Shown: one piece after another, positions 34,203 through 41,227 of the stretch
Layout of the letters: every line of letters starts with the position of its first letter
Numbering within the stretch: position 1 is the first letter of the stretch
Assembly (NCBI RefSeq): GCF_000245735.1
Contig: NZ_AHTH01000036.1
Span: 1-41,227 of the forward strand
DNA: 41,227 nucleotides
DNA from: Alishewanella jeotgali KCTC 22429
GTDB lineage: Bacteria; Pseudomonadota; Gammaproteobacteria; Enterobacterales; Alteromonadaceae
Direction of reading: 5' to 3'
The notes under the pieces: model-generated
Database searches by the model: none
Told to the model about the DNA's origin: nothing
Seen by the model: the letters and a program-made list of their open reading frames with translations, nothing else
Position numbers and translations under genes: made by a program

Positions 34203-35719
34203 AATGGCACCTCCACATCGTGTTTCGCCTGGGCCTTCAATGACGTTAGCAGCGCATCATAACTTTGCAGGCTGTGCTGCTGACTCTTCAACTCAGGCGC
34301 ACGTTGTGGTGTAAAGAAGCGCGCCTGGATAGCCTGGGTACTCTCAAATTGCCCCGCTCTGGCCTGCTGCAGCAGGGCTTCACCCAGCGCGTGTTCGCTA
34401 TCATATTCACAGGCCAACCGTAGTACCGTGACGATCCATTTACAGGCCTCCTGTGCCGGTAAGGCATCATCCACTAACTGCCACAGCTCACGGTAATTGT
34501 CGTCAGGTAAGATGTTATCCCGCAGCTGCGAGAAACGAAACGCCTGCGGTTTAGCGGCCAGTGAGCGGATAATATGCCGGTAGTTGATACAACGTGCACG
34601 GCTTTGGCCGGGGGCCGGGTAAATTCGTGGCAAGGTCAGCGCCACTTGCTGGCCCACATAGAGCACCAGTTTGTCATGATACAGTCGTACCTGCAGGCGC
34701 TCGCCAATCAGTCGTGATGGCACGCTGTACACCACCCGGCGCACTTCAATGGTGGCACTACGGGTGACTTTAATGCTCAGTAAGGTGTAATCAGCAGCAC
34801 CATACTCTGGTAAGGCCTGCAGGGCTTGCTGCTCTTCTAAAAAGCGGCTGCGTGAGCGCTGGTTTAGCTTGCCGACGATTTGATCAATAAAGGCCTGGTA
34901 GGCTTCGATACTGTCAAAGTCACTGTGGCCGCGAAGGAGCAGGTGCTGCGCCAGACGGCGTTTAAATGAGCCATTAGCGCATTCCACCACGCCATTCTCA
35001 TGCGATTGCCCTAAATTATTCCTTGTCGGCGTCATGTTGTAATGCTCGCACAAGTCCTGATAGGCATCTGTCCAAACGTTTTGTGTATTGTTTCTGGCGG
35101 CACTGAGGCTATCGGTGCGGTGCTCCACCGGACAGCCACCGGCCTGCGTCAGCGCACGCTGTAAGCCGGTAGATAAGGCAGAATAACTCTCACCCCCCTG
35201 AACCACCGTCACTGAACGCCAGCCGCTATAAGCGAGTCGGAACTGATACAGTAAATGGGCAAAGGGCTGCTGCTTAATGGTAACCGGGCTATCAGGATGA
35301 GTGAAATCGGAGAAACCCTGTAAACCGGCTGGGGCTTGCTGGCGGAAGATAACCTCTTTCTCCGGGCCATGTAGCGCTTTCCACTGCTTAACCCGCCGCT
35401 GCAGGGTGCGCAAAATGCGCTGGTCATATTGGTCTGGGTAGTGCGCCTGCAAATGCTCCAGCAAAGTAATGGGCGTGAGCTCGGGCTTGGCGTTTAACAG
35501 CACAACCAATTCGGTTTCCCATACAGCTTCCAGTAGATCTTCGCGGGTGCGCCAATCTCTATCAGCTTTAACGCGGGGTAAGGTGTTGGACTGCTCAATA
35601 CGTCGGGCAGTTCGGGTGGAAATGGCAGACTTCGCAGCAGCGATTTCTTGAGTCATGCCTTGTTGGCGATGCTGCATATACAGCTCCTCTTGTCGGTGGG
35701 TGATGTGTTGTCCAGGCAC
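34199..35719 (-). CDS. istA: IS21 transposase IstA
   Basis: 506 residues from a GTG at 35719. It has an N-terminal helix-turn-helix (MTQEIAAAKSAISTRTARRI) and an RNase H-like DDE core, with Asp in GFSDFTHPDS, the second acidic region at EHRTDSLSAAR and Glu in SHENGVVECANGSFKR. A C-terminal beta-barrel includes IEVRRVVYSVPSRLIGERLQ. It cuts and joins the IS ends with IstB. No frameshift or internal stop is seen. Confidence 0.92.
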   Translation of the reverse strand: MPGQHITHRQEELYMQHRQQGMTQEIAAAKSAISTRTARRIEQSNTLPRVKADRDWRTREDLLEAVWETELVVLLNAKPELTPITLLEHLQAHYPDQYDQRILRTLQRRVKQWKALHGPEKEVIFRQQAPAGLQGFSDFTHPDSPVTIKQQPFAHLLYQFRLAYSGWRSVTVVQGGESYSALSTGLQRALTQAGGCPVEHRTDSLSAARNNTQNVWTDAYQDLCEHYNMTPTRNNLGQSHENGVVECANGSFKRRLAQHLLLRGHSDFDSIEAYQAFIDQIVGKLNQRSRSRFLEEQQALQALPEYGAADYTLLSIKVTRSATIEVRRVVYSVPSRLIGERLQVRLYHDKLVLYVGQQVALTLPRIYPAPGQSRARCINYRHIIRSLAAKPQAFRFSQLRDNILPDDNYRELWQLVDDALPAQEACKWIVTVLRLACEYDSEHALGEALLQQARAGQFESTQAIQARFFTPQRAPELKSQQHSLQSYDALLTSLKAQAKHDVEVPF

Positions 35720-35880
35720 CTTGAACTCCGAACAGAAAACAAGGTACCTATTGTGACACCCAACCGGCCAAGATAATTGTCGTCAACCGGTCATCCTAAT
35801 TGTCGCCGAACACCCTGACACCATTTCTTGCTTTCGCCTCTTTTAATGCATAAATTAATTACTATAATTTAACTTTTTAA

Positions 35881-36429
35881 TTACGTTGCACAAAAAGGAA
35901 TAGGTGCTATGGAGCAACAATCTGTTTTAAAAGATGTTTTTATCTCAATGGGTGCATGGGTTTGCTGTGTTTGCCTTGATAGCAGCTGGGTTACCACACC
36001 CTCAGCGCGGTTTTTATGCCCAAGAGACCAGGTGCGCTCTCCGGTTACAAAGGGATTTGAATGCCCCATACGTTTTGCAATGCGTTTATCTCGCTCGCGC
36101 TCCCACTCGGTAACGGGAAACTGCTTATCCCAAGCAATTAAAAGCTGCTGTTGTTGGCGAGACATGTTGAGGTCATAACGGTCGTGCATGTAAAAGTAAA
36201 TCCGAGCGATTTGCCCTTTAATCGCATCGCGCGGCTCTGCGGCTCTTGCACTAAAATCGATTTTAACCGGACATTGACCATGCTGCGGCTTGGCATTAGA
36301 AAGCATGGTGAAGTTGAAATTGGAGCGGTCGGCATTGACTGGAACAGCTTTATCAGCGATACCCATCGAGTGATCAAGATGTGCTCTAGAGAGTGGGCTG
36401 TACTGAACAAACTTTAAGATGGAATGGTA
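35881..36429 (-). pseudogene. EndA-type endonuclease I, 5'-truncated
   Basis: The frame is open from about 36429 to a TAA at 35881. An ATG at 36366 could start a 161-residue product. The sequence VNADRSNFNFTMLSNAKPQ, CPVKIDFSARAAEPRDAIKG, IARIYFYMHDRYDLNMS, LLIAWDKQFPVTEWERERDK and RIAKRMGHSNPFV matches the C-terminal half of endonuclease I (EndA/Vvn type). The N-terminal half, with the EHxxP-type catalytic region and metal site, is absent, so the enzyme should be inactive. After NPFV comes an unusual 50-residue tail. The 5' end is cut where the integron integrase relic begins on the other strand. Confidence 0.75.
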
Positions 36430-36431
36430 TT

Positions 36432-36626
36432 ATACGGTCAGGTGTTCAGAAACACGTTACCGCACACACATTCAGGCACTCTTTCGCAACACAGCTTTTA
36501 AAAGCGGGAACAGACATTCGTACAGTTCAAGAGCTGTTAGGGCATACGGATTTGAAGACAACTCAAATATATACACATGTCATCGGTCAACATTCATCAG
36601 GGACAATTAGCCCTATAGACCGATAA
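36432..36626 (+). pseudogene. intI: integron integrase IntI relic 1 (C-terminal catalytic part)
   Basis: The frame reads [60 protein letters not shown] and stops at 36624-36626. This contains the HxxR box (HTFRH), LGH and the nucleophile Tyr of an integron-type tyrosine recombinase, ending with the GxxSPxD-type tail usual for IntI. Everything upstream, about 250 residues including the IntI-specific insert, is missing, replaced by EndA-like sequence. It cannot be active. It points in the same direction as the downstream cassettes, unlike standard integrons, where intI is divergent from the array. Confidence 0.8.
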
Positions 36627-36639
36627 TTTCGTTTTAAAT

Positions 36640-36663
36640 AAACCGGGCTTCATGTCCGGTTTT
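36640..36663 (+). terminator. terminator hairpin after IntI relic 1
   Basis: AAACCGG (36640-36646) pairs with CCGGTTT (36656-36662), then T. It begins 13 bases after the intI stop. The same hairpin with different loop bases follows relic 2. Confidence 0.6.
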
Positions 36664-36979
36664 GCGGTAAAAGCGGTCATTCGCATGCGGATTGTGTTGA
36701 GGTGCTGAATCTCTGCTTTTCGCTCAAAGTGAAGATCGTCACTAAGTGCCAAAAGCCGAATTGACAGTTATCTTTTTAGTATGTGTACTTTGGGTCTGAA
36801 TGCGGCATTCGTATATGCAACTTGCTTAAGTGCTGAATTCGCGACTTTGTTGTGAGTAAAGCCGCGAATTAGCGTTTTAGTGCACTATCATAGCCAAATA
36901 AGCTATCTTCTTACTTTTCCAATAGCACCGCTCTGGATTCTGGCAGTGGGAGAATTTAATAACGGCGCATTGGAAGCGC
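36664..36979. other. spacer with copy C of the dispersed repeat
   Basis: The repeat TTCGCTCAAAGTGAAGATCG starts at 36719, 93 bases after the intI stop, and runs to 36756 (GTGCCAAAAGC). The remainder shows no gene. Confidence 0.5.
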
Positions 36980-37675
36980 TCAGAACGATAAACGCAATCC
37001 CACGTTCAACGTCGTGATTTTTCCGTACTCATAGCCTGCGACCAGTGCGATGTTGGGACGGAGATACCAGCGGCCGTTCGCACCGATCAGGACGTCTGAT
37101 TCGAATGGGTCTGAACCGCTGGATGCGATTCCACCGACCGCAGTGTAACGCGCATGGCCTTGAAGATGCACAGTTTGCGTTGCTGCCCAGATAACGCCAA
37201 TCTCAGCACCGATACCGCTATCGTCAGCATCGACATCTAGATTGAAACCTTCGGCGCGCGCATCCTTGAACTCAAGCTGATCAAGGCTTAGTCGACCATA
37301 GTAAGCCAACGTTTCTGAGACAGGGTATTGGTAACCAACGCCAATGCGCCAACGCGTAACGTCGTACTCACCAGCAGCAGTGTTGGTGCCGCTGCGGATC
37401 TCAAGCTCTTGGCCAAGTGATGCATACTCGCCAAACAGGTGCATCTGAGATCCAAACTGCCACGCACCGCCAATAAATCCACCACCATCGGCATCGCTTT
37501 CAAGATCGAGTGGGACGGTCCCTGTGACTGCTCCGGATGTCTCTATATCGTTGACAAAACCACCGACAATACCTCCTTCAATGTAGGTAAAGCCGATATC
37601 TCCGGAACGGGCCATTACCGGTCCGGCTAACGATACCGCAATTATTGCCATGATCATTCTTTGTGGCTTCAACAT
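36980..37675 (-). CDS. outer-membrane beta-barrel protein
   Basis: 231 residues with a signal peptide (MLKPQRMIMAIIAVSLAGPV, then MARSGDIGF). The mature part alternates aromatic and polar residues in amphipathic strands of an 8- to 10-stranded barrel, such as GGGFIGGAWQFGSQMHLFGE, RWRIGVGYQYPVSETLAYYG and HARYTAVGGIASSGSD. It ends in VGLRLSF with a C-terminal Phe, the signal for outer-membrane assembly. It resembles small porin-like or OmpW/opacity-type barrels. The function is unknown. It is enclosed by two related integrase relics, so it probably moved in with integron DNA. Confidence 0.8.
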   Translation of the reverse strand: MLKPQRMIMAIIAVSLAGPVMARSGDIGFTYIEGGIVGGFVNDIETSGAVTGTVPLDLESDADGGGFIGGAWQFGSQMHLFGEYASLGQELEIRSGTNTAAGEYDVTRWRIGVGYQYPVSETLAYYGRLSLDQLEFKDARAEGFNLDVDADDSGIGAEIGVIWAATQTVHLQGHARYTAVGGIASSGSDPFESDVLIGANGRWYLRPNIALVAGYEYGKITTLNVGLRLSF

Positions 37676-37922
37676 TTAAGCATCCTCAATTGTGAGTTAT
37701 CGACGTTCTACTCAGGCTTTTGTTAGCACGTATCTTGGAAACAAAAGCGCACGACGCACGATTAATAGATAAAAAGTTATGCTCAAAAATTGAGCTGAGC
37801 GAAAAAAACCGCAATTTTTTATGCCTGTTTAACTGCTTTACATACGGAAACTACTGCAAATAGATTAGCCCTGATTGCAGTTATACAACTAAGAAAAATT
37901 CACTTCTGCGGTAAAAAAATTA
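37676..37922. other. spacer upstream of the barrel gene
   Basis: No gene is seen. GCTCAA-AAA-TTGAGC at about 37782-37796 forms a small dyad that could be an operator for the barrel gene, followed by an A-rich stretch. Confidence 0.35.
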
Positions 37923-37997
37923 GGTGTTCAAAAGCGCATTACTCCGGATGTCGACAGTCAACATTCTTTAGGGACAATTAGGCCTATACAAGGTTAA
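37923..37997 (+). pseudogene. intI: integron integrase IntI relic 2 (internally deleted C-terminus)
   Basis: The 25 codons read GVQKRITPDVDSQHSLGTIR and PIQG then stop. Compared with relic 1 ([13 protein letters not shown]...[17 protein letters not shown]), the start and the tail are present, but about 40 residues holding the HxxR box, LGH and Tyr are deleted between ITP and the tail. It is a different, diverged integrase copy. Confidence 0.65.
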
Positions 37998-38011
37998 TTT
38001 ACTATTGAAAT

Positions 38012-38034
38012 AAACCGGACAACACGTCCGGTTT
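38012..38034 (+). terminator. terminator hairpin after IntI relic 2
   Basis: AAACCGGAC (38012-38020) pairs perfectly with GTCCGGTTT (38026-38034) around a 5-base loop, followed by T. It occupies the same place as the hairpin after relic 1. Confidence 0.6.
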
Positions 38035-38089
38035 TGAGATTGAGCCGACAATCGTATGTATATTATGGTACAGGGAGAAAATTCTGCAA

Positions 38090-38118
38090 TTCGCTCAAAG
38101 TGAAGATCGTATCTGACT
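38090..38118. repeat. copy D of the dispersed intergenic repeat
   Basis: TTCGCTCAAAGTGAAGATCG starts exactly 93 bases after the stop of IntI relic 2, the same spacing as in copy C after relic 1. It continues with a diverged end (CTGAAAACCGGACATG by 38133). Confidence 0.6.
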
Positions 38119-38205
38119 GAAAACCGGACATGTTTCAGTCTGAATTGAGTAATGCTTGGTTCGCATAACCTGCCTGATGCTTTCAAGGAAAGGTGAACGA
38201 GTCAT

Positions 38206-38377
38206 GTAAGCTCCTTTGTTGATTATCGAGTGTGTTACTGAGAAGTCTCAGTAATGTCGTAAATTAAAAGTAAATTATGTCCTTAACTGGCCTCTTAAGT
38301 TATTGATTTTCAGTGAACTCATAGGTATAAATTTGTTTTGCCTTTCGGATGTTACTGAGAGGTCTACATAATAACTG
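38206..38377 (+). promoter_or_regulatory. candidate attI / cassette promoter region
   Basis: The 172 bases before the first cassette hold no gene. They contain two direct repeats of TGTTACTGAGARGTCT (38233-38248 and 38350-38365). The first lies within a near-perfect dyad TTACTGAGAAGTCTCAGTAA. The crossover point G|TTAGAG is at 38377. Direct integrase-binding repeats near the crossover are a feature of attI sites, so this is a reasonable attI candidate, though not proven. Confidence 0.4.
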
Positions 38378-38801
38378 TTAGAGTTTATGAAGATGTTTGA
38401 GCGAATTCAAAAAGAGACTCATATAGTTGAAGATCGAGAGCTTACAGCTAGCTATGATCGTTTCAGCACAGTTTTTACCTTGTCGCTCGATGGAAAAGTT
38501 CTGGTTTCAAAACCTTTTGTCTTCAGTTCGAAATATGAAAGCGAAATAGAAATTGCATCAAAAATATACAAAGTTCATATTTTCGCGTTTATTCTTTGGC
38601 GCTCAAAACTAACTGTAAACAACGAAGTAATTATCGAAGAGTTAATCCCATCAAGAAAAAGAAAGAGCATCGGAGGATTAATCTATTCATTAGCTCTCGG
38701 TACTGCCAGGGTGCTGGGATAAACTCTAACAAGGCGCTATTGTCGCCGCATGCGCGGCTGGGACGGCTTACGCTGCGCTCCAGCCGCCCCAAAGCTTTGC
38801 G
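38378..38801 (+). mobile_element. integron gene cassette 1
   Basis: The cassette starts at the crossover in GTTAGAG (38377-38383) and ends at the G of the next GTTAGCA (38801). Its attC begins with CTCTAAC (38724-38730), the exact complement of its own GTTAGAG. This is the rule for a real cassette, whose two core-site parts are joined in the excised circle. Size 424 bp. Confidence 0.85.
38387..38722 (+). CDS. cassette-borne hypothetical protein, 111 residues
   Basis: I do not recognise it. ATG 38387 lies nine bases inside the cassette, as is common. The protein is rich in beta-forming segments (RFSTVFTLSLDGKVLVSKPF, IYKVHIFAFILWRSKLTVNN) and ends with a basic patch and a short hydrophobic stretch (SRKRKSIGGLIYSLALGTAR). 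It has a simple beta-sandwich look and no signal peptide. The gene fills the cassette, and its stop lies two bases before the attC. Expression would come from a promoter upstream in the platform. Confidence 0.75.
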   Translation: MKMFERIQKETHIVEDRELTASYDRFSTVFTLSLDGKVLVSKPFVFSSKYESEIEIASKIYKVHIFAFILWRSKLTVNNEVIIEELIPSRKRKSIGGLIYSLALGTARVLG

Positions 38802-38807
38802 TTAGCA
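38724..38807 (+). repeat. attC site of cassette 1
   Basis: An imperfect palindrome of about 84 bases from CTCTAAC to GTTAGCA. The inner arms are GCGGCTGGGACGG and CCAGCCGCC, giving the folded hairpin that integron integrase recognises. Confidence 0.85.
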
Positions 38808-39452
38808 GTAAGGTGAAGAATGACAGATATTCAAGTCATCGCTGATGAATATATAAATATCGCCCAAGAAAATTTTGGTCCGATGTGTTCCGACTGGGAA
38901 TATGTGGGGGTAGAAATCAATGATATGGGACCACACCTTCGTTATTACCCGGAAGATGGACAGGTGGCTATTTCACTTAGTGAAAAAACTCAAGATGACG
39001 AGATTCAGCTTCATTTTCAATTAGCTCATGAAGTTTGCCATCTTTTATATCCAACAATGAGCTTGAGTGGTGAAAAGGAACCGACAACAGTCCTTAATGA
39101 AGGGGTTTCTACCTATTTTTCGCTTTGGGCTACAGGCCGTTATTGCTCGCAAGAGTTCTTAATCGACAATCTGAAACAACACAGCAGTAACTATTATCGA
39201 GCAATGCTTTTAGTTCATGAGCTTCTGGAAATTGACCGGGAAGCTATCAAGAAGCTTAGAATGTATGAGCCAAGATTAAATAGATTATCTTTTGAACATT
39301 TTGAAAAATCTAGAGTTTCGGCATCGGGGAGGCTCATCAGTGACTTGCTTGCTACCTTTGAGTAATGCTGCTAACAAACCGCTTAAATTCGTTCCGGCCA
39401 CAAAAAGCGTGGCCTCCACCGGACTCGCTAACGCTCGCCGTTTAGCGGGGCG
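38802..39452 (+). mobile_element. integron gene cassette 2
   Basis: It starts at TTAGCAG (38802) and ends at the G of GTTGAGG (39452). Its attC begins with CTGCTAAC (39368-39375), exactly complementary to its own start GTTAGCAG. Size 651 bp. What followed is now replaced by an IS1182-family element. Confidence 0.85.
38820..39365 (+). CDS. cassette-borne HExxH metallopeptidase-like protein
   Basis: 181 residues with AAGGTG upstream of ATG 38820. The segment LHFQLAHEVCHLLYPTM holds an HExxH zinc site (H70, E71, H74), and E94 in VLNEGVSTYFS, about 20 residues on, is placed as the third ligand of a gluzincin. No signal peptide or membrane segment is present, so it would act in the cytoplasm. Such small zinc peptidases occur in stress-response and toxin-antitoxin settings, but the substrate is unknown. 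It could also be a structural zinc protein. Being a complete single-gene cassette, it was captured as a mobile unit. Confidence 0.78.
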   Translation: MTDIQVIADEYINIAQENFGPMCSDWEYVGVEINDMGPHLRYYPEDGQVAISLSEKTQDDEIQLHFQLAHEVCHLLYPTMSLSGEKEPTTVLNEGVSTYFSLWATGRYCSQEFLIDNLKQHSSNYYRAMLLVHELLEIDREAIKKLRMYEPRLNRLSFEHFEKSRVSASGRLISDLLATFE

Positions 39453-39458
39453 TTGAGG
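39368..39458 (+). repeat. attC site of cassette 2
   Basis: About 91 bases from CTGCTAAC to GTTGAGG. Inner complementary arms are CCGGCCAC/GTGGCC and TCCGG/CCGGA, and outer arms AACCGCTTAAA and TTTAGCGGGGCGTT. The right core site is followed at once by IS1182-type sequence. Confidence 0.8.
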
Positions 39459-41227
39459 CTGTAGAAAAACCTCTTTTCACCCGATCAGGTTTGTGATCAA
39501 ATAGTGTTGTCTGATTAAAAAGTGGACAACACTTTATGCCTAAATATATCCCTTACGATTACAACCAAAGTGCCATGGTGGTGATTAACTATCTTGATCA
39601 GTTGCAGCCAGGCACCTTTGAACATGCAATTCATTATCTAATTGATCACAAGCTCGACCTGTCGATATTTCACTGTAAATACAACAACAATGATAATGGA
39701 CGGCCGGCATATGACCCTGCGGTGCTTTTGAAAATCATCCTGTTTGCTTACTCCAAAGGCATCACCTCTAGCCGTGAAATACAGTGGTGCTGCGAAACCA
39801 ATATCATTTTTAAAGCACTGTCGTGCGATACAGTGCCGCACTTTACGACGATAGCGGCGTTTGTCAGCGGCTCGTCGGTGCAAATTGCGCAGCTGTTTGA
39901 GCAGGTGTTGTTGGTTTGCCATCAGCAGGGTTTGCTGGGCAACGAGCTGTTTGCCATCGACGGTTGCAAAATGCCGTCCAACGCCGCCAAAGAATGGTCT
40001 GGTACTTTGAAAGAACTCACAGCCAAACGAGATAAACTCAAACGGCAAATTTGCTACCACTTGGAGCAACATAAGAAGCTCGATGAACAAGCCAATGCAG
40101 ATGAAGTGCGTAAAGCGCGACATCAACAAAGCATCGACACGCTCAATAAAGCGCATGACAAAATCACTGATTTTTTAAAGACCGCCAGTCCACGGATGGG
40201 CCAGGGCAAAAGACCCAAGGAAGTCAAAAGTAACATTACTGATAATGAATCCGCCAAAATGACCACCAGTAAAGGCACTATTCAGGGCTATAACGGCGTG
40301 GCGGCGGTGGATAAAAAACATCAAATCATCGTGGACGCACAAGCCTTTGGTGAAGGGCAAGAGCATCATACGTTAGTGCCTGTGCTTGAGAAAATAAAGC
40401 AGCGCTATAAAAGTATGGGGATCAGCGAAAAGATCTTCGACGGTAAAACCATCGTGACGGCAGACACGGGCTTTGCGAATGAAGCGAATAACAGTTACTT
40501 GTATCAACAGCATATCAATGGCTACATCCCAGACAACCAGTTTAGAAAACGAGATCCCAAATTTAGCGAACAAAAACAAAAGTATGGCAAGCGGCATCAG
40601 CAAGACGCGGCAGGCCAAAAGGCAGTCATCCCAGCAAGTGAATTTGAATTTGATCCAATTGCGATGAAATGTATTTGCCCAGCTGGATTGATATTGTCGA
40701 GCCGGGGTATCAGGATAGAACCAGATGGCCAACAACGGGCCTTGTTTACGGGTAAGTTATTACAGTGCCGCAGTTGTGATTTAAAAGAGCAATGCATGGT
40801 AAACCCAGAATCAGCGAATGATAGAAAAGGCAGTGGACGGCAGGTGTCATTTTTACTCAAAGCCAATGCGCCGCCCAATTACACCGATTGGATGAAACAA
40901 CGAGTCGATAGTGATATCGGCAAACAGATATACAGCCATCGGATGTCAGTTGTAGAGCCGGTGTTTGGCAATATTGGCACCAATAAAGGGCTTAACCGCT
41001 TTAGCTTGCGCGGAAAAACCAAGGTGCAAGGCCAATGGCAGTTGTTCTGTATGGTACATAACTTAGAGAAAGTAAGCCGATATGGCAAAGTGGGGTAAAA
41101 CTAGGTGAGGAGCGGCCTAAACTCCGTTAATAGTGTGCCTAATGAAGCAAATTAACATCAGAATAAATCTTGTCTTGAAATCCCCACCAGAAACCTGCAA
41201 AGTTGATAACAAATAATAAACAGAATA
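39457..41227 (+). mobile_element. IS1182-family insertion sequence, right end outside the window
   Basis: The left end is taken at about 39457 (GGCTGTAGAAAAACCTC), a sequence typical of IS1182-type ends. The transposase gene starts 79 bases farther on. No matching inverted end is visible before 41227, so the element probably runs beyond the window. The last 129 bases (41099-41227) hold no gene. Confidence 0.6.
39536..41098 (+). CDS. IS1182-family transposase
   Basis: 520 residues, full length for the family. The N-terminal domain reads IFHCKYNNNDNGRPAYDPAV and FAYSKGITSSREIQWCCETN, the usual DUF772-type region. The DDE core includes LFAIDGCKMPSNAAKEWSGT (first Asp), TIVTADTGFANEANNSYLY (second Asp) and MSVVEPVFGNIGTNKGLNRF (Glu). 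A coiled-coil insertion of about 70 residues (LKELTAKRDKLKRQICYHLE...) lies between. A Cys-rich region (CRSCDLKEQCMV) precedes the Glu motif. No frameshift is seen, so the enzyme is probably functional. Confidence 0.92.
   Translation: MPKYIPYDYNQSAMVVINYLDQLQPGTFEHAIHYLIDHKLDLSIFHCKYNNNDNGRPAYDPAVLLKIILFAYSKGITSSREIQWCCETNIIFKALSCDTVPHFTTIAAFVSGSSVQIAQLFEQVLLVCHQQGLLGNELFAIDGCKMPSNAAKEWSGTLKELTAKRDKLKRQICYHLEQHKKLDEQANADEVRKARHQQSIDTLNKAHDKITDFLKTASPRMGQGKRPKEVKSNITDNESAKMTTSKGTIQGYNGVAAVDKKHQIIVDAQAFGEGQEHHTLVPVLEKIKQRYKSMGISEKIFDGKTIVTADTGFANEANNSYLYQQHINGYIPDNQFRKRDPKFSEQKQKYGKRHQQDAAGQKAVIPASEFEFDPIAMKCICPAGLILSSRGIRIEPDGQQRALFTGKLLQCRSCDLKEQCMVNPESANDRKGSGRQVSFLLKANAPPNYTDWMKQRVDSDIGKQIYSHRMSVVEPVFGNIGTNKGLNRFSLRGKTKVQGQWQLFCMVHNLEKVSRYGKVG

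Larger units (their letters stand above)
33389..35812 (-). mobile_element. complete IS21-family insertion sequence
   Basis: A 2424-bp element. The left end TGTTCGGCGTCAACTATC and the inverted right end TGTTCGGCGACAATTAGG are imperfect inverted repeats. Additional internal copies of the GGCCGG/GGTCAA motif lie near both ends, as usual for IS21. Seven bases CCCTGAC occur on both sides (33382-33388 and 35813-35819), which is the target duplication. The istA and istB genes are intact, so it may be active. Confidence 0.9.

Noticed and set aside
36980..37675. Barrel gene as an integron cassette
   Set aside because: No attC-type core sites (RYYYAAC/GTTRRRY pair) with an imperfect palindrome lie at either side; it is enclosed by integrase relics instead.

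Overview
The window looks like a mosaic accessory region of a gammaproteobacterium, most likely an Alteromonadales relative (Rheinheimera, Alishewanella or Shewanella type). The clues are a copper copABCD cluster of that style, a degraded chromosomal-integron integrase, and IS21 and IS1182 family elements. This is inference: no rRNA, tRNA or core marker gene is present. Base composition changes from block to block. The blocks at about 1-11.5 kb and 37.7-39.4 kb are AT-rich, while the metal-resistance blocks at 12.3-33 kb are GC-richer.

Layout. (1) 1-4.25 kb: relics and possible defence genes. These are a frameshifted HigA-type antitoxin relic, two unrecognised plus-strand genes (the first with a CxxC..CxH finger), a reverse transcriptase gene of the Drt2-like antiviral type broken by one in-frame TAA and preceded by structured, possibly non-coding sequence, and a frameshifted tyrosine-integrase relic. 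(2) 4.5-11.6 kb: a tight AT-rich operon of four overlapping or abutting genes. It encodes a small protein, two very large tyrosine-recombinase-like proteins (proposed here as the Gamma-Mobile-Trio GmtX/GmtY/GmtZ) and a 406-residue protein whose sequence pattern resembles a DNA sliding clamp. An IS3 orfA tail follows immediately. (3) 12.3-13.9 kb: a SulP anion transporter.

(4) 14.25-32.3 kb: a copper and mercury resistance island. At its left a truncated copS, an intact copR and a divergent copper P-type ATPase face each other across predicted CopR boxes. At its right are copA (multicopper oxidase), copB, copC, copD, an NTF2-like periplasmic gene and a CopG/DUF411 lipoprotein, with a divergent copRS pair and a third CopR box. 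Between the two halves sits an ISPpu12-like ISL3-family element (24-bp inverted repeats at 17852-17875 and 24634-24657). It carries a CadR/PbrR-type regulator, a CDF transporter and lspA. A mer transposon remnant (merR-TPADE, with one Tn3-family terminal repeat) lies inside it, and the ISL3 transposase has lost its 5' part at that repeat. Together the genes cover copper export from the cytoplasm (P-type ATPase), periplasmic copper oxidation and binding (CopA/B/C/G), mercuric ion uptake and reduction (MerT/P/A), and Pb/Cd/Zn-type efflux.

(5) 32.3-35.8 kb: a LysE/RhtB exporter, a 54-residue small protein and a complete IS21-family element with a 7-bp target duplication (CCCTGAC). (6) 35.8-41.2 kb: a broken integron. 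It holds an EndA-type nuclease relic, two different relics of the integron integrase C-terminus each followed by the same hairpin and repeat at identical spacing, an outer-membrane barrel gene between them, and then two bona fide gene cassettes. The attC core sites of the cassettes are exactly complementary to their own start sites; the second cassette encodes an HExxH metallopeptidase-like protein. An IS1182-family element lies against the second attC and runs to the window end.

Functions and family names come from reading motifs by eye; no database search was possible.
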